DNA of 64,000 bases from Arthrobacter sp. AQ5-05 (lineage in GTDB: Bacteria > Actinomycetota > Actinomycetes > Actinomycetales > Micrococcaceae). Position 1 is the first letter of the stretch. Every line of letters starts with the position of its first letter. Made by a program: the position numbers and the translations under genes. The notes beneath the pieces were generated by a model. It had not been told where the DNA came from. It saw nothing but the letters and a program-made list of their open reading frames with translations, and searched no databases. This document shows, one piece after another, positions 17,148-25,331 of this stretch. Location of the stretch: contig NZ_QMKQ01000004.1 in assembly GCF_003287975.1 (NCBI RefSeq), positions 158,164 through 222,163 on the forward strand, read 5' to 3'.

Positions 17148-17815
17148 GCCTCCGGGTTCCGCGCACCGCGCAGCAGGGCCGCCACGGTGTCCTCCTGGAC
17201 CTGGGAGAAGTCCTCGTAGTGGGCGCCGACGGCGGAGAATTCGTGCGGGGAGTGCAGGGCGATGATCGCCGACGCCCCCTCCATGGCGTGCACCCGGTCC
17301 CGCGGGGCCACCGGGACCGCGACGATGACCTGCCCCGCCCCGCACCGTGTGATTACGTCGAGGGACGCGTGCATCGTGGCACCGGTGGCCAGTCCGTCGT
17401 CGCACAGCACCACGGTCCGCCCCGCCACCGACGGCGCGAAGTCGGCGAAGCGCGCGGCCAGCAGTTCCAGCTCGGCGGCGGCCCGGTCTTCCACGGCCCG
17501 AAGTTCGGTCTTCCCGACCGAGGCCAGCGCGTGGCGGTGGACCGCGGGCACCAGGTACCGGCCGGTGACGGAACGGTAGGAGGCGATGGCGCCGAAGGCG
17601 ACCTCCGCATGGCCCGGAACCCCGAGCTTGCGCACGGCCAGCGCACCGAGCCCGGCACCCAGCCTTTGGGCCAGCGGGGCGGCGATCGGCAACCCGCCGC
17701 GCAGCAGCCCGAGCACCACTGTGTCGGCGCCCAGGCCCTGTGCGGCCAGGACCTCGCCGAGCAACGCGCCGGCCTGCGCCCGGTCGTGGAACTTCACCGC
17801 TGAGTGCCTGCCCAT
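17144..17815 (-). CDS. Phosphoribosyltransferase-domain protein (second copy)
   Basis: The 223-residue paralogue of the gene at 12469-13137 has the same architecture: VLGLLRGGLPIAAPLAQRLG at the N-terminus and the PRPP loop TVVLCDDGLATGATMHASLD. It has an intact acidic pair in the loop, so it is probably active as a PRTase or PRPP-binding protein. CACACT at 17822-17827 lies 6 bases before the ATG, a leaderless arrangement, and no Shine-Dalgarno is visible. Its 3' end overlaps the end of the DHA2 exporter. Confidence 0.85.
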   Translation of the reverse strand: MGRHSAVKFHDRAQAGALLGEVLAAQGLGADTVVLGLLRGGLPIAAPLAQRLGAGLGALAVRKLGVPGHAEVAFGAIASYRSVTGRYLVPAVHRHALASVGKTELRAVEDRAAAELELLAARFADFAPSVAGRTVVLCDDGLATGATMHASLDVITRCGAGQVIVAVPVAPRDRVHAMEGASAIIALHSPHEFSAVGAHYEDFSQVQEDTVAALLRGARNPEA

Positions 17816-17926
17816 GACTCCAGTGTGCCCGCGATTGGCGACCGGGTGAATACCGGGCGGCGACTCCGGCCGCCCGATATGGCGCCGCTGACGGCCCGGG
17901 TCTGCACGCGTGCCCGGAGAACCCGG

Positions 17927-18748
17927 TCACTTGAAGGGGTTCCACCCGGCGGTGGGAAACAGGAACGCCAACGAGGAGCGGGCCATCAGGAACCCGAGGA
18001 TGCCCACGATCCACGGCAGCCACTGTGGCGACGACTTGGCCAGCCAGGCGGAGAGCCGCACCAGCGGGCCCTGGAACCTCGGTCCGGCCACCGCCCGGAT
18101 GCCGATGACCGCCGCTCCCGGAAGCAGCATCACCAGGCAGTAGAGCACCAGCAGCCCGGATTGCACCGGCAGGGAGTAGGGGCTTTGGGGCAGCAGCCCG
18201 ATGGCCCCCGGATAGGGAAGCATGGTGGGCAGCTCCAGCAGCCCGGCGGTGACGCCCAGCCCCGCAATGCCCCACGGACTGGCCAGAGCCGTGTCCAGCC
18301 GACGTGCCCAGCGGCCCTCGGCGCCCTGCCCCGCCTGGCATGCGGTGCCCTGTGCGGGAGCCGGTGCGCGGCCGGTATCCGCGGCCGACCGGCCCGCACC
18401 CGCGGGCACGGCCCCGGATGCCGCCCTGGCGTTGTCCGGGTTTTTCCTGAAGGACCAGGCCAGCATCCCGGCGCCAAGCAGCAGCACCGCCCACCGAAAG
18501 GTCCAAGAGCCCAGCAACGCGCCGGTGAATTCCCTGCTGACCAGATCGACACCGCCGAGCAGCAGCAGCCCGACGGCCAGGTAGAAGCTCCCCAAGACAC
18601 CCAGGTAGGCCAGTGCCGAGCGCAGATCCCCGCGCGGCTTCGCCCGCAGCACCAGCCACACCGGGATCACCAGGGTGCCGATGCTGGTGGCATCGATCAG
18701 GGCCAGCACGGCCAGGGAAGCGAACAATCCGGTGGTTCCAAGCATCAT
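17927..18748 (-). CDS. GAP-family (Sap-like) integral membrane protein
   Basis: The 273-residue protein starts MMLGTTGLFASLAVLALIDA and carries about six membrane helices. A basic, Ala/Gly-rich loop of about 60 residues in the middle (RKNPDNARAASGAVPAGAGR and onward) separates the two halves. The helix pattern and the ALIDATSIGTLVIPVWLVL opening match the GAP/Sap family of actinobacteria, named after a protein addressing glycolipids or peptidolipids to the cell surface in mycobacteria. A LysE-like exporter is the alternative. GGAAGC directly precedes the tandem ATGs at 18748 and 18745. Confidence 0.65.
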   Translation of the reverse strand: MMLGTTGLFASLAVLALIDATSIGTLVIPVWLVLRAKPRGDLRSALAYLGVLGSFYLAVGLLLLGGVDLVSREFTGALLGSWTFRWAVLLLGAGMLAWSFRKNPDNARAASGAVPAGAGRSAADTGRAPAPAQGTACQAGQGAEGRWARRLDTALASPWGIAGLGVTAGLLELPTMLPYPGAIGLLPQSPYSLPVQSGLLVLYCLVMLLPGAAVIGIRAVAGPRFQGPLVRLSAWLAKSSPQWLPWIVGILGFLMARSSLAFLFPTAGWNPFK

Positions 18749-18852
18749 GCTTCCAGCACCCCCCGGGCACCGGCGTATGGGCGTCGACCAAGGGGAACAT
18801 CCGGTGTCATCCCTTCGTAGGACACCGGGCGCCGACACCAAGGCGCAGCGCC

Positions 18853-18888
18853 CCGCATCCGCCGCATCCGCCGCATCCGCCGCTTCCG
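18853..18888. repeat. Tandem 9-bp repeat
   Basis: CGCATCCGC is repeated three times head to tail, followed by a variant CGCTTCCGC. It lies in the gap between the divergent GAP-family and histidine kinase genes, about 110 bases upstream of the kinase. Confidence 0.6.
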
Positions 18889-18961
18889 CTGCCCCCCCGC
18901 AGCCACGGGCCTCGCGGGCCGCCCGCGAGGGACCGGGCAGCGGCATGTGGTGGTGTCGCCC

Positions 18962-18990
18962 TTGGTAAAAGCGCCCCGACGTACCACGAT
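18962..18990 (+). promoter_or_regulatory. Promoter of the two-component operon
   Basis: TTGGTA (18962-18967), a 17-base spacer and CACGAT (18985-18990) are followed by 6 bases and the GTG start codon at 18997. The spacing supports a leaderless transcript starting at the GTG. Confidence 0.55.
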
Positions 18991-18996
18991 GAAAGG

Positions 18997-20295
18997 GTGT
19001 TAGCCGATGACAACGCCACCGCGACGCCCGGGCCCGGCCATCTCGGACGAGTGCGACCCCAGGACCTGGCCCGGGCGCTGGGCTATGGGGGACTGACCTG
19101 GCTGCTGCACGCGCTGGTCATGAACAACGACGGGGTCTGGGGGCTGCAAAGGTACCTCGGGTGGTGGCCGCTGCCGCTGGCCATCGGTTGCCTGGCCGTC
19201 GCCCTGAGGCAGCTCCAGGTCGTGGCCACGTCGGCCACCATGGCGGTGGCCGGGATCGTGCTGTTGCTGGTGGGCAGCAGCGGAGGGTTCTTCCTGGTCT
19301 TCGAGTCCGTCTTCACGTTGGTGCTCTGGGGTGGTGCCAGGGTTTCGCGGGCCGCCGAGCACGGCTCGCTGGTTCTCACGGCGCTGCTGACGATCGTGAT
19401 GTACTTCGTGACCGGTTCCGCCGCGATCAGCGTGACCCTCGCCCTGGTTGCGGCGATGGTCCTGATGATGCCCGCGCAATGGGCGGGAAACCTCCGCCAC
19501 GCCCGGGAACTGGCGGCCAGCGAGGCACGCACCGCGGCAGCCATGGACGAGGCAGCGGCGGCGCGCTCGGCGGCGCAAGCGGCCGAACACGAACGGATGC
19601 TGGTGACCGAGCGCACCACCATGGCCCGCGAGGTCCACGACGTGCTCTCCGCCCGGCTTGCCGCGATTGCGCTGCAAAGCGGTGCGGCGCTGAATGCCCC
19701 GCAGAACCCGGCGCTGGCCGCCCGCGCCATGGACGAGATCCGCGCACAGAGCGTCAACGGGATCGAGGAGCTGAACACCATGATCCGCATGCTGCACCGC
19801 GGCACCCCGCTCGCGCCGGCCGGGTCGCTGGGCGATGTCCCGGCCCTTCTCCAGACGTACAGCGGCTCGGGGCTCCGCGTCGCCTACCGCAACGAGCTGC
19901 CCGGACGGGGCAGCACCCTGGATGCCGTGACGCAGGCAACCATCTATCGGACCATCAACGAGTCCCTGGTCAACTTCGCCAAGCATGCCCCGGAGAGCGA
20001 ACTCTCGCTCTCGCTGGTGCCTCGCGACGGGTCGGTGCTGTTTTCGGCGTCCAACCCGGTGGCCGCCGGTTCCCCTGGCGGGGCCGCCGGCGGCCACGGC
20101 ACGGGCACGGGACTGCGGGGCATGCGGGCCCGGAGCGCCGAGCTGGGCGGATCGTTCCGGATTTCGACGGCCAACAACGCCTTCGCGGTGTCCATGTCGC
20201 TGCCGACGGGCCACCGCCCGCCGGCAGCGGCGCCGGGGGAGCCGGCCTTGCCCCTGGGCCACGCACCTGCCCAGCTCAACGAAGGAACCACGTGA
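18997..20295 (+). CDS. NarL-type two-component sensor histidine kinase
   Basis: The 432-residue protein has five or so N-terminal membrane helices (roughly residues 30-165), a short Ala/Glu-rich coiled coil, then a HisKA_3 domain with the phospho-acceptor H214 in MAREVHDVLSARLAAIAL. The HATPase domain has an N-box (TINESLVNFAKHAP) and a G-box (GTGLRGMRARSAELGG). Asn and Gly positions look intact. The signal is unknown. The GTG at 18997 is preferred because the promoter places the transcription start on it; the frame is open further upstream without similarity. The stop overlaps the GTG of the response regulator (GTGA). Confidence 0.85.
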   Translation: MLADDNATATPGPGHLGRVRPQDLARALGYGGLTWLLHALVMNNDGVWGLQRYLGWWPLPLAIGCLAVALRQLQVVATSATMAVAGIVLLLVGSSGGFFLVFESVFTLVLWGGARVSRAAEHGSLVLTALLTIVMYFVTGSAAISVTLALVAAMVLMMPAQWAGNLRHARELAASEARTAAAMDEAAAARSAAQAAEHERMLVTERTTMAREVHDVLSARLAAIALQSGAALNAPQNPALAARAMDEIRAQSVNGIEELNTMIRMLHRGTPLAPAGSLGDVPALLQTYSGSGLRVAYRNELPGRGSTLDAVTQATIYRTINESLVNFAKHAPESELSLSLVPRDGSVLFSASNPVAAGSPGGAAGGHGTGTGLRGMRARSAELGGSFRISTANNAFAVSMSLPTGHRPPAAAPGEPALPLGHAPAQLNEGTT

Positions 20296-21161
20296 GCGCA
20301 CACCAGGGCCCCAAACCGGGCCCCGAACCCCGCGAAGCACCACCCCGGCGAGCGAGCACCGTGCTGCTGGCCGACGACCACGCCGCGGTCAGGCTCGGCA
20401 TGCGCATGGTCGTGGAATCGGCACCGGGATTCACCGTCGTCGGCGAGGCCGAAAACGGTGCCACCGCGATATCCATGGCCCGCGCCCAGCGGCCGGACCT
20501 GGTGCTCATGGACCTGCGCATGCCCGTCATGGACGGGGTTGCGGCCACCGGGCGGATCGTGGCCGAGGCGCTGTCCAAGGTCCTGGTGCTCACCACGTTC
20601 GACCACGACGAGTACCTCTTCGGGGCGCTGGCCGCCGGTGCCCGGGGCTTCCTGCTCAAGAGCGCGTCCCCGCAGTCCATCATCGCCGCCATGGACGCGG
20701 TGCTCGGCGGCGACCAGGTGCTGGCCCCGGAAGTCACCGCCAAGATCGTGCACGCGGCGCTCGGGGCGGCGCCCGCGCCCGCACCGCAGTTCCCGGGCAT
20801 CGACCCGCGCACGGTGCTGACCGAGCGGGAACTGCAGGTCCTGCGGGAACTCGGCGCGGGCCACACCAACCACCTGATCGGGAGGAATCCGGGCATCGGC
20901 GAGACCACCGTGAAGACGCACGTTTCACGGCTCATGGGAAAGCTGGGCGTCGCCTCCAGGGTCCAGGCCGCCTTGGCCGCGCACCGTGCGTTCGCTGAAG
21001 CCCGTGCAACCGGCCCGCCACCAACCAACCACCGTCTCGCGGCCAGTCACGCGGTCGGCGTGCGGGAACGAATGCCCCACCATGGTGCGCCGGCGGAATC
21101 CGGCCGGTCTCGGGCACCGGCCACGCGCGGAACCGGTGACTTCCGGTCCGGCGGGGAGTAG
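20292..21161 (+). CDS. NarL/LuxR-type response regulator with an unusual C-terminal tail
   Basis: A receiver domain (VLLADDHAAVRLGM, phospho-acceptor D74 in VLMDLRMPVMDG, conserved K in FLLKSASP) is joined to a LuxR-type DNA-binding domain (LTERELQVLRELGAGHTNHL, then ETTVKTHVSRLMGKLGVASR). It is cotranscribed and translationally coupled with the kinase. The helix-turn-helix normally ends the protein around residue 235; here about 55 further residues, rich in Arg, Gly and Pro, run to a stop at 21159-21161. This tail may come from loss of the original stop. The loop GRNPGIGETT is also atypical for the recognition region. Confidence 0.85.
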   Translation: MSAHQGPKPGPEPREAPPRRASTVLLADDHAAVRLGMRMVVESAPGFTVVGEAENGATAISMARAQRPDLVLMDLRMPVMDGVAATGRIVAEALSKVLVLTTFDHDEYLFGALAAGARGFLLKSASPQSIIAAMDAVLGGDQVLAPEVTAKIVHAALGAAPAPAPQFPGIDPRTVLTERELQVLRELGAGHTNHLIGRNPGIGETTVKTHVSRLMGKLGVASRVQAALAAHRAFAEARATGPPPTNHRLAASHAVGVRERMPHHGAPAESGRSRAPATRGTGDFRSGGE

Positions 21162-21164
21162 CCT
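21136..21164 (+). promoter_or_regulatory. Promoter for the RibD-like reductase gene
   Basis: GTGACT (21136-21141), 17 bases, then TAGCCT (21159-21164), which overlaps the stop codon of the response regulator. The reductase ATG follows about 70 bases later behind a GGGGAAAGGGGAA binding site. Confidence 0.4.
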
Positions 21165-21234
21165 GAACCCGACGCGCCGCAGGGCCCCGTCCACCATTCG
21201 GGGAAACCCGGGGCGCCGGGGAAAGGGGAACACC

Positions 21235-21794
21235 ATGGCCAAGCTGATCTACGCGTACCTCGCCTCGCTGGACGGGTATGTCGCCGACGCGTCGGGGGAC
21301 TTCGGCTGGGCGTACCCGGGCGAGGAGGTCATGGACTTCATCAACGCCGCCGAGCGCGACGTGGGCACCTACCTCTACGGGCGCACCATGTACGAAATGA
21401 TGGCCGGCTGGGAAACCGACCCCGAGTTTGCCGCCGGGTCGCCCGGGACGCCGAGTTCGCCCGGCTCTGGCAGGCCGCCGACAAGGTCGTCTTCTCGCGC
21501 AGCCTTCGGGCGGCGAGCACGAGGCGGACGCGGATCGAGCGCACCTTCGATGCCGGGACGGTGCGGGCACTGAAGGAAGATGCCGCAAAGGACCTCGGCG
21601 TTTCCGGCGCCGAGCTGGCAGCCGAGGCGTGGCGCGCGGGGCTCATCGACGAGTGCCAGGTCTTCGTGTCCCCGATGCTCGTCGGGGGAGGCAAGCGGAT
21701 GTTCCCCGACGGGATCCGCCAACCGCTCGAGCTGCTCGAGGAGCGACGCTTCGACAACGGCATGGTCTTCATGCGCCACCGCGTGCTGCACTAG
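21235..21794 (+). pseudogene. RibD C-terminal/dihydrofolate reductase-like protein, frameshifted
   Basis: The N-terminal part MAKLIYAYLASLDGYVADAS to about residue 70 and the C-terminal part (FARLWQAADKVVFSRSLRAA, then LIDECQVFVSPMLVGGGKRM and the end MVFMRHRVLH) belong to one domain but lie in different frames. The change is in the direction of a one-base loss at about 21435-21448. Family members of about 185 residues bind NADPH and are usually general reductases of unknown substrate. A sequencing error would restore an intact gene, so the status depends on that one base. Confidence 0.75.
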
Positions 21795-21848
21795 CCGCCC
21801 CGGCGGCCGCGGGCCACGGAAACCTCGCTGGATCCTTCGAACGCCGAA

Positions 21849-21900
21849 GGGGCCGGCGCGCACGCACCATCGCCACGATGGTGCCATGCACGCCGGCCCC
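21849..21900. terminator. Long hairpin between convergent genes
   Basis: Arms GGGGCCGGCG (from 21849) and CGCCGGCCCC (to 21900) flank an inner stem CACCATCG/CGATGGTG with a CCA loop. There is no T-run on either side. It sits between the reductase pseudogene and the end of the homoprotocatechuate operon and probably ends transcription from both sides. Confidence 0.6.
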
Positions 21901-21947
21901 CGATCGAACGCGAAGGTCCGGTGGTGCGGCGGGTTGCGGGGTGCCGG

Positions 21948-23057
21948 CTAGAGCTGGTGGCCCATCTTGAAGCCGACTTCCTCGCCCGGGTCCCCGGTCA
22001 GCGCGTTTCCGGGTGCGCGGGTGTAGGAGAAGCCGTCGGCCCCCACCGTCACGGCCATCTCCGAGGAGTCGGTGCGCTTGACGACCTCGCGCGGGTTGCC
22101 GTCCAGGTCCAGCACCAGGGAGGCCTCGGTGTACCAGGACGGGACCACGGGGTTGCCCCACCAGTCGCGGCGCTGGTTGTCGTGCACGTCCCAGGTGATC
22201 ACCGGGTTGTCCGGGTCCCCGGTGTAGTAGTCCTGGGTGTAGATCTCGATGCGGTGGTCATCGGGGTCCAGGATGTACAGGTAGAACGCGTTGGAGACGC
22301 CGTGGCGTCCGGGTCCGCGCTCGATGCGGTCGGACATGCGCAGCGCGCCCATCTTGTCGCAGATCTGGATGATGTTGTGCTTCTCGTGGGTGGAGAAGGC
22401 CACGTGGTGCAGGCGCGGGCCGTCGCCGCCGGTCAGGGCGGTGTCGTGCACGGTGCCCTTGCGGTGCATCCACGCCGCGTAGGTGGTGCCCTTCTCGTCC
22501 TGGATGTCCTCGGTGACGCGGAAGCCCAGGTCCTCCAGGTAGGCCCGGCCGCGCGGCACGTCCGGGGTCACCTGGTTGAAGTGGTCCAGGCGGACCAGCT
22601 CGCCGGCCGAGTAGATGTCGTAGCGCTGGTGCAGGCGCTCGACGTGGGTGGTCTCGAAGAAGAACTCGTACGGGAATCCCAGCGGGTCCTCGACGCGGAC
22701 CGCGTCGCCGATGCCCTTGACGAAGCCCCCGGTGCGGCGCTCGGTGCGGCAGCCCAGTTCCTTGTAGTACGCTTCGGCGGCATCCACGTCCGCGTTGGAG
22801 CGCACGCGGAAGGCCATGGCCTTCAGCGCTGCCACCGGGCCGAGGGTGAGCACCAGGTTGTGGTGGATGAACTCCTCGAAGGAGCGCAGGTAGATCTGCC
22901 GGTCGTCCTCGTAGGACACGTGCAGGCCCAGGACATCGACGTAGAACTTGCGCGATGCCGCCAGGTCGGTGACGACCAGCTCGGCGTAGGCGCAGCGCAG
23001 GATGTCCGGGGCCGGAACCGAGGGGGTGGGAACGGGGTTGGTGGGTGTCTTGGTCAT
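21948..23057 (-). CDS. hpaD: Homoprotocatechuate (3,4-dihydroxyphenylacetate) 2,3-dioxygenase
   Basis: The 369-residue protein belongs to the two-domain type I extradiol dioxygenases typified by Arthrobacter MndD and Brevibacterium HPCD, which open the ring of 3,4-dihydroxyphenylacetate to 5-carboxymethyl-2-hydroxymuconate semialdehyde using Mn(II) or Fe(II). The metal ligands are present: H159 in LVRLDHFNQVTP, H218 in PRLHHVAFSTHE and E271 in DHRIEIYTQDYY. Each is shifted by +4 from the numbering known for HPCD (155, 214, 267), as expected for a slightly longer N-terminus. The gene is last in the operon, 48 bases after hpaE. Length and motifs indicate an active enzyme. Confidence 0.95.
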   Translation of the reverse strand: MTKTPTNPVPTPSVPAPDILRCAYAELVVTDLAASRKFYVDVLGLHVSYEDDRQIYLRSFEEFIHHNLVLTLGPVAALKAMAFRVRSNADVDAAEAYYKELGCRTERRTGGFVKGIGDAVRVEDPLGFPYEFFFETTHVERLHQRYDIYSAGELVRLDHFNQVTPDVPRGRAYLEDLGFRVTEDIQDEKGTTYAAWMHRKGTVHDTALTGGDGPRLHHVAFSTHEKHNIIQICDKMGALRMSDRIERGPGRHGVSNAFYLYILDPDDHRIEIYTQDYYTGDPDNPVITWDVHDNQRRDWWGNPVVPSWYTEASLVLDLDGNPREVVKRTDSSEMAVTVGADGFSYTRAPGNALTGDPGEEVGFKMGHQL

Positions 23058-23105
23058 GACGGGGTTCGCTCCTTCGCGAATAAGGCTGGAAAGTTGTGGA
23101 AGTGC

Positions 23106-24611
23106 CTAGGCGCCGAACTTGGGGGTGTGGACCTCGCCGAGGGTGATGTGCACTGCCTGCTGGTCGGTGTAGAAGTCGATGGAGCGGTAGCCGCCCTCGT
23201 GTCCCAGGCCCGAGGCCTTCACGCCGCCGAACGGGCTGCGCAGGTCGCGCACATTGTGGCTGTTGAGCCAGACCATGCCGGCCTCGACGTCTTGGGCGAA
23301 GTTGTGCGCGCGCTTCAAATCGTTGGTCCACACGTAGGCGGCCAGGCCGTACTTGGTGTTGTTGGCCAGCGCCAGGGCCTCCTCGTCGGTGTCGAACGGG
23401 GTGATCGCCACGACGGGGCCGAAGATCTCCTCCTGGAAGATCCGGGCGTCCGGGGCGACATCGACGAACACGGTCGGGGCGACGTAGGAACCGTTTTCCT
23501 GGCCCTCGGGCAGGTTCTCCGGGCGGCCGCCGCCGGCCACGAGGCGGGCCTCGGTCTTGCCGATCTCCACGTAGCCCATGACCTTGGCGTAGTGCTCCGG
23601 GTGGACCAGCGCGCCGACCTGGGTTTCGGGATCGTGCGGGTCCCCGACCTTGATGTTCTTGGCACGTGCCGCATAGGCCTGGATGAACTTCTCGTAGATC
23701 GGGCGCTCGACCAGGATGCGCGAGCCGGCGGTGCAGCGCTCGCCGTTCAGCGAGAACACGCCGAAGAGGGTGGAGTCGATGGCTGCGTCGAAGTCCGCGT
23801 CGGCGAAGACGATGGCCGGGGACTTGCCGCCCAGTTCCATGGACATGCCCTTGAGGTTTTCGGCACAGTTGCGGAAGATCAGCTGGCCGGTGGAGGATTC
23901 GCCGGTGAAGGAGATCAGCGGAACCTTCGGGTGCTTGACCAGCGCGTCGCCGGCTTCCTCGCCGATGCCGTTGACCAGGTTGAAGACGCCCACCGGCAGG
24001 CCCGCGTCCTCGAAGATGGCGGCCCACAGCGAGGCGGACAGCGGGGTGAACTCGGCAGGCTTCAGCACCACGGTGCAGCCCGAGGCGATGGCCGGGGCGA
24101 GCTTCCAGGATTCGAGCATGAACGGGGTGTTCCACGGGGTGATCAGCCCGGCGACGCCGATCGGCTTGCGGTTGACGTAGTTCAGCTGGGAGCCGGGGAC
24201 CTTCAGGGCGGTGTCGTGCTGGGCGACGATCAAGTCGGCGAAGAAGCGGAAGTTCTCCGCCGCGCGCTGGGCCTGGCCGCGGGCCTGGGTGATCGGAAGG
24301 CCGGTGTCGAAGGTTTCCATCTCCGCGAGGCGGTCTTCGGCGGCGACGACGGCGTCGGCGATCTTGTACAGCACCTTGGCGCGGGCCCGGGGGCTCATGG
24401 TCGGCCACGGGCCGTTCTTGAAGGCCTCGGTTGCGGCTGCGACCGCGGCGTCGATGTCTGCCTGCTGGCCGGCGGCTGCGGTGGCGTAGGTCGTGTTGGT
24501 CACCGGGTCCAGGACCTCGAAGGTCTCCCCGTTGATGGAATCGACGAACTTCCCGCCGATGTAGTGCTGGATTGTTGTCGGAAGGTTCTCGGGAACGAAG
24601 TGCTTGCTCAT
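23106..24611 (-). CDS. hpaE: 5-carboxymethyl-2-hydroxymuconate semialdehyde dehydrogenase
   Basis: The 501-residue protein is an NAD-dependent aldehyde dehydrogenase of the HpaE branch, which oxidises the ring-cleavage product of HpaD to the tricarboxylic intermediate. It shows the cofactor/active-site stretches GVAGLITPWNTPFMLESWKL, the general-base Glu in MELGGKSPAIVF, the nucleophilic Cys in NGERCTAGSRILV and the closing PFGGVKASGLGHEGG. It is encoded between the GntR regulator and hpaD on the same strand. AAGGAG lies just upstream of the ATG. The specific HpaE assignment rests on motifs plus the adjacent hpaD. Confidence 0.93.
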   Translation of the reverse strand: MSKHFVPENLPTTIQHYIGGKFVDSINGETFEVLDPVTNTTYATAAAGQQADIDAAVAAATEAFKNGPWPTMSPRARAKVLYKIADAVVAAEDRLAEMETFDTGLPITQARGQAQRAAENFRFFADLIVAQHDTALKVPGSQLNYVNRKPIGVAGLITPWNTPFMLESWKLAPAIASGCTVVLKPAEFTPLSASLWAAIFEDAGLPVGVFNLVNGIGEEAGDALVKHPKVPLISFTGESSTGQLIFRNCAENLKGMSMELGGKSPAIVFADADFDAAIDSTLFGVFSLNGERCTAGSRILVERPIYEKFIQAYAARAKNIKVGDPHDPETQVGALVHPEHYAKVMGYVEIGKTEARLVAGGGRPENLPEGQENGSYVAPTVFVDVAPDARIFQEEIFGPVVAITPFDTDEEALALANNTKYGLAAYVWTNDLKRAHNFAQDVEAGMVWLNSHNVRDLRSPFGGVKASGLGHEGGYRSIDFYTDQQAVHITLGEVHTPKFGA

Positions 24612-24664
24612 TTACTGGCTCCTTGTGGGGATTGCGGGGCGAAAGCGGTGTGCTGCGAAAGGGG

Positions 24665-25324
24665 CTAGATCGGGGAGGCCGGGAGGTTGGCCGCCGCGAG
24701 GTAGGCGTTCAGGGTGGTGGTGCGGTGGGCCCGGGCCGCCTGTTCGATTTGCGCGGCCGGGGCCCGGGTCTCGATCAGATCCAGCAGCCGGGCATGCTCG
24801 GCCACCGATTCCCGGGCGCGGCCCGGAATGTGGGTGAAGGAGGAGGTCCGCATCACGGCCAGGCGGTTCCAGCCGCGGTGCACCAGCTCCAGGATGTGCG
24901 GGTTGGGGCAGTTGCGGTAGAGCACCTGGTGGAACTCGTTGTTCAGTTCGGTGAAGCGCACCGCGTCGAAGTCGACCAACAGGTCGGCCATGGCCTGGTT
25001 GATGGCCCGGGCCGCGGCCAGCTGGTCGGCGTCGATGAACGGGGCGCTCAGCGCGGTGGCCGCGCCCTCGATGATCGCCAGGGTCTGCATGGTGTGCAGG
25101 TAGAGCGTGGTGTCCGCGGCGGCCACCATGGCCCCGACGTTGCGTTCGAAGGTCACCAGTCCCTCGGCCTCCAGCCGGCGGATGGCCTCGCGGACCGGGA
25201 CCACCGAGCAGCCAAGCTCGGCGGCGATGGTGCCCAGCACCAGCCGGTAGCCGGGGGTGAAGGTTCCCTCGGTGATCTTCTCGTGCAGCAGCCGGTAGGC
25301 CGACTCCGACTTGCTCGGTGCCAT
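24665..25324 (-). CDS. GntR-family (FCD subgroup) regulator of the homoprotocatechuate operon
   Basis: The 219-residue protein carries an N-terminal winged helix (YRLLHEKITEGTFTPGYRLV, then SVVPVREAIRRLEAEGLVTF) and an all-helical FCD ligand-binding domain with metal-type residues in ELNNEFHQVLYRNCPN and ESVAEHARLLDLIE. It sits inside the operon, 7 bases after the FAH-RraA gene, so it probably represses its own operon until a pathway intermediate binds. The 12-bp palindrome with a GTATAC core at the operon promoter is of the kind bound by FCD/FadR-like regulators. Confidence 0.9.
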   Translation of the reverse strand: MAPSKSESAYRLLHEKITEGTFTPGYRLVLGTIAAELGCSVVPVREAIRRLEAEGLVTFERNVGAMVAAADTTLYLHTMQTLAIIEGAATALSAPFIDADQLAAARAINQAMADLLVDFDAVRFTELNNEFHQVLYRNCPNPHILELVHRGWNRLAVMRTSSFTHIPGRARESVAEHARLLDLIETRAPAAQIEQAARAHRTTTLNAYLAAANLPASPI

Positions 25325-25331
25325 GGTGCGC

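Noticed and set aside
15792..18800. A 1,002-codon minus-strand frame
   Set aside because: It crosses the DHA2, phosphoribosyltransferase and GAP-family genes in the wrong frame and has repetitive Arg/Gly-rich content.
21921..24668. A 915-codon plus-strand frame opposite hpaD and hpaE
   Set aside because: It is a mirror of two strongly supported enzymes; the translation is Val/Gly/Asp-rich and without motifs.
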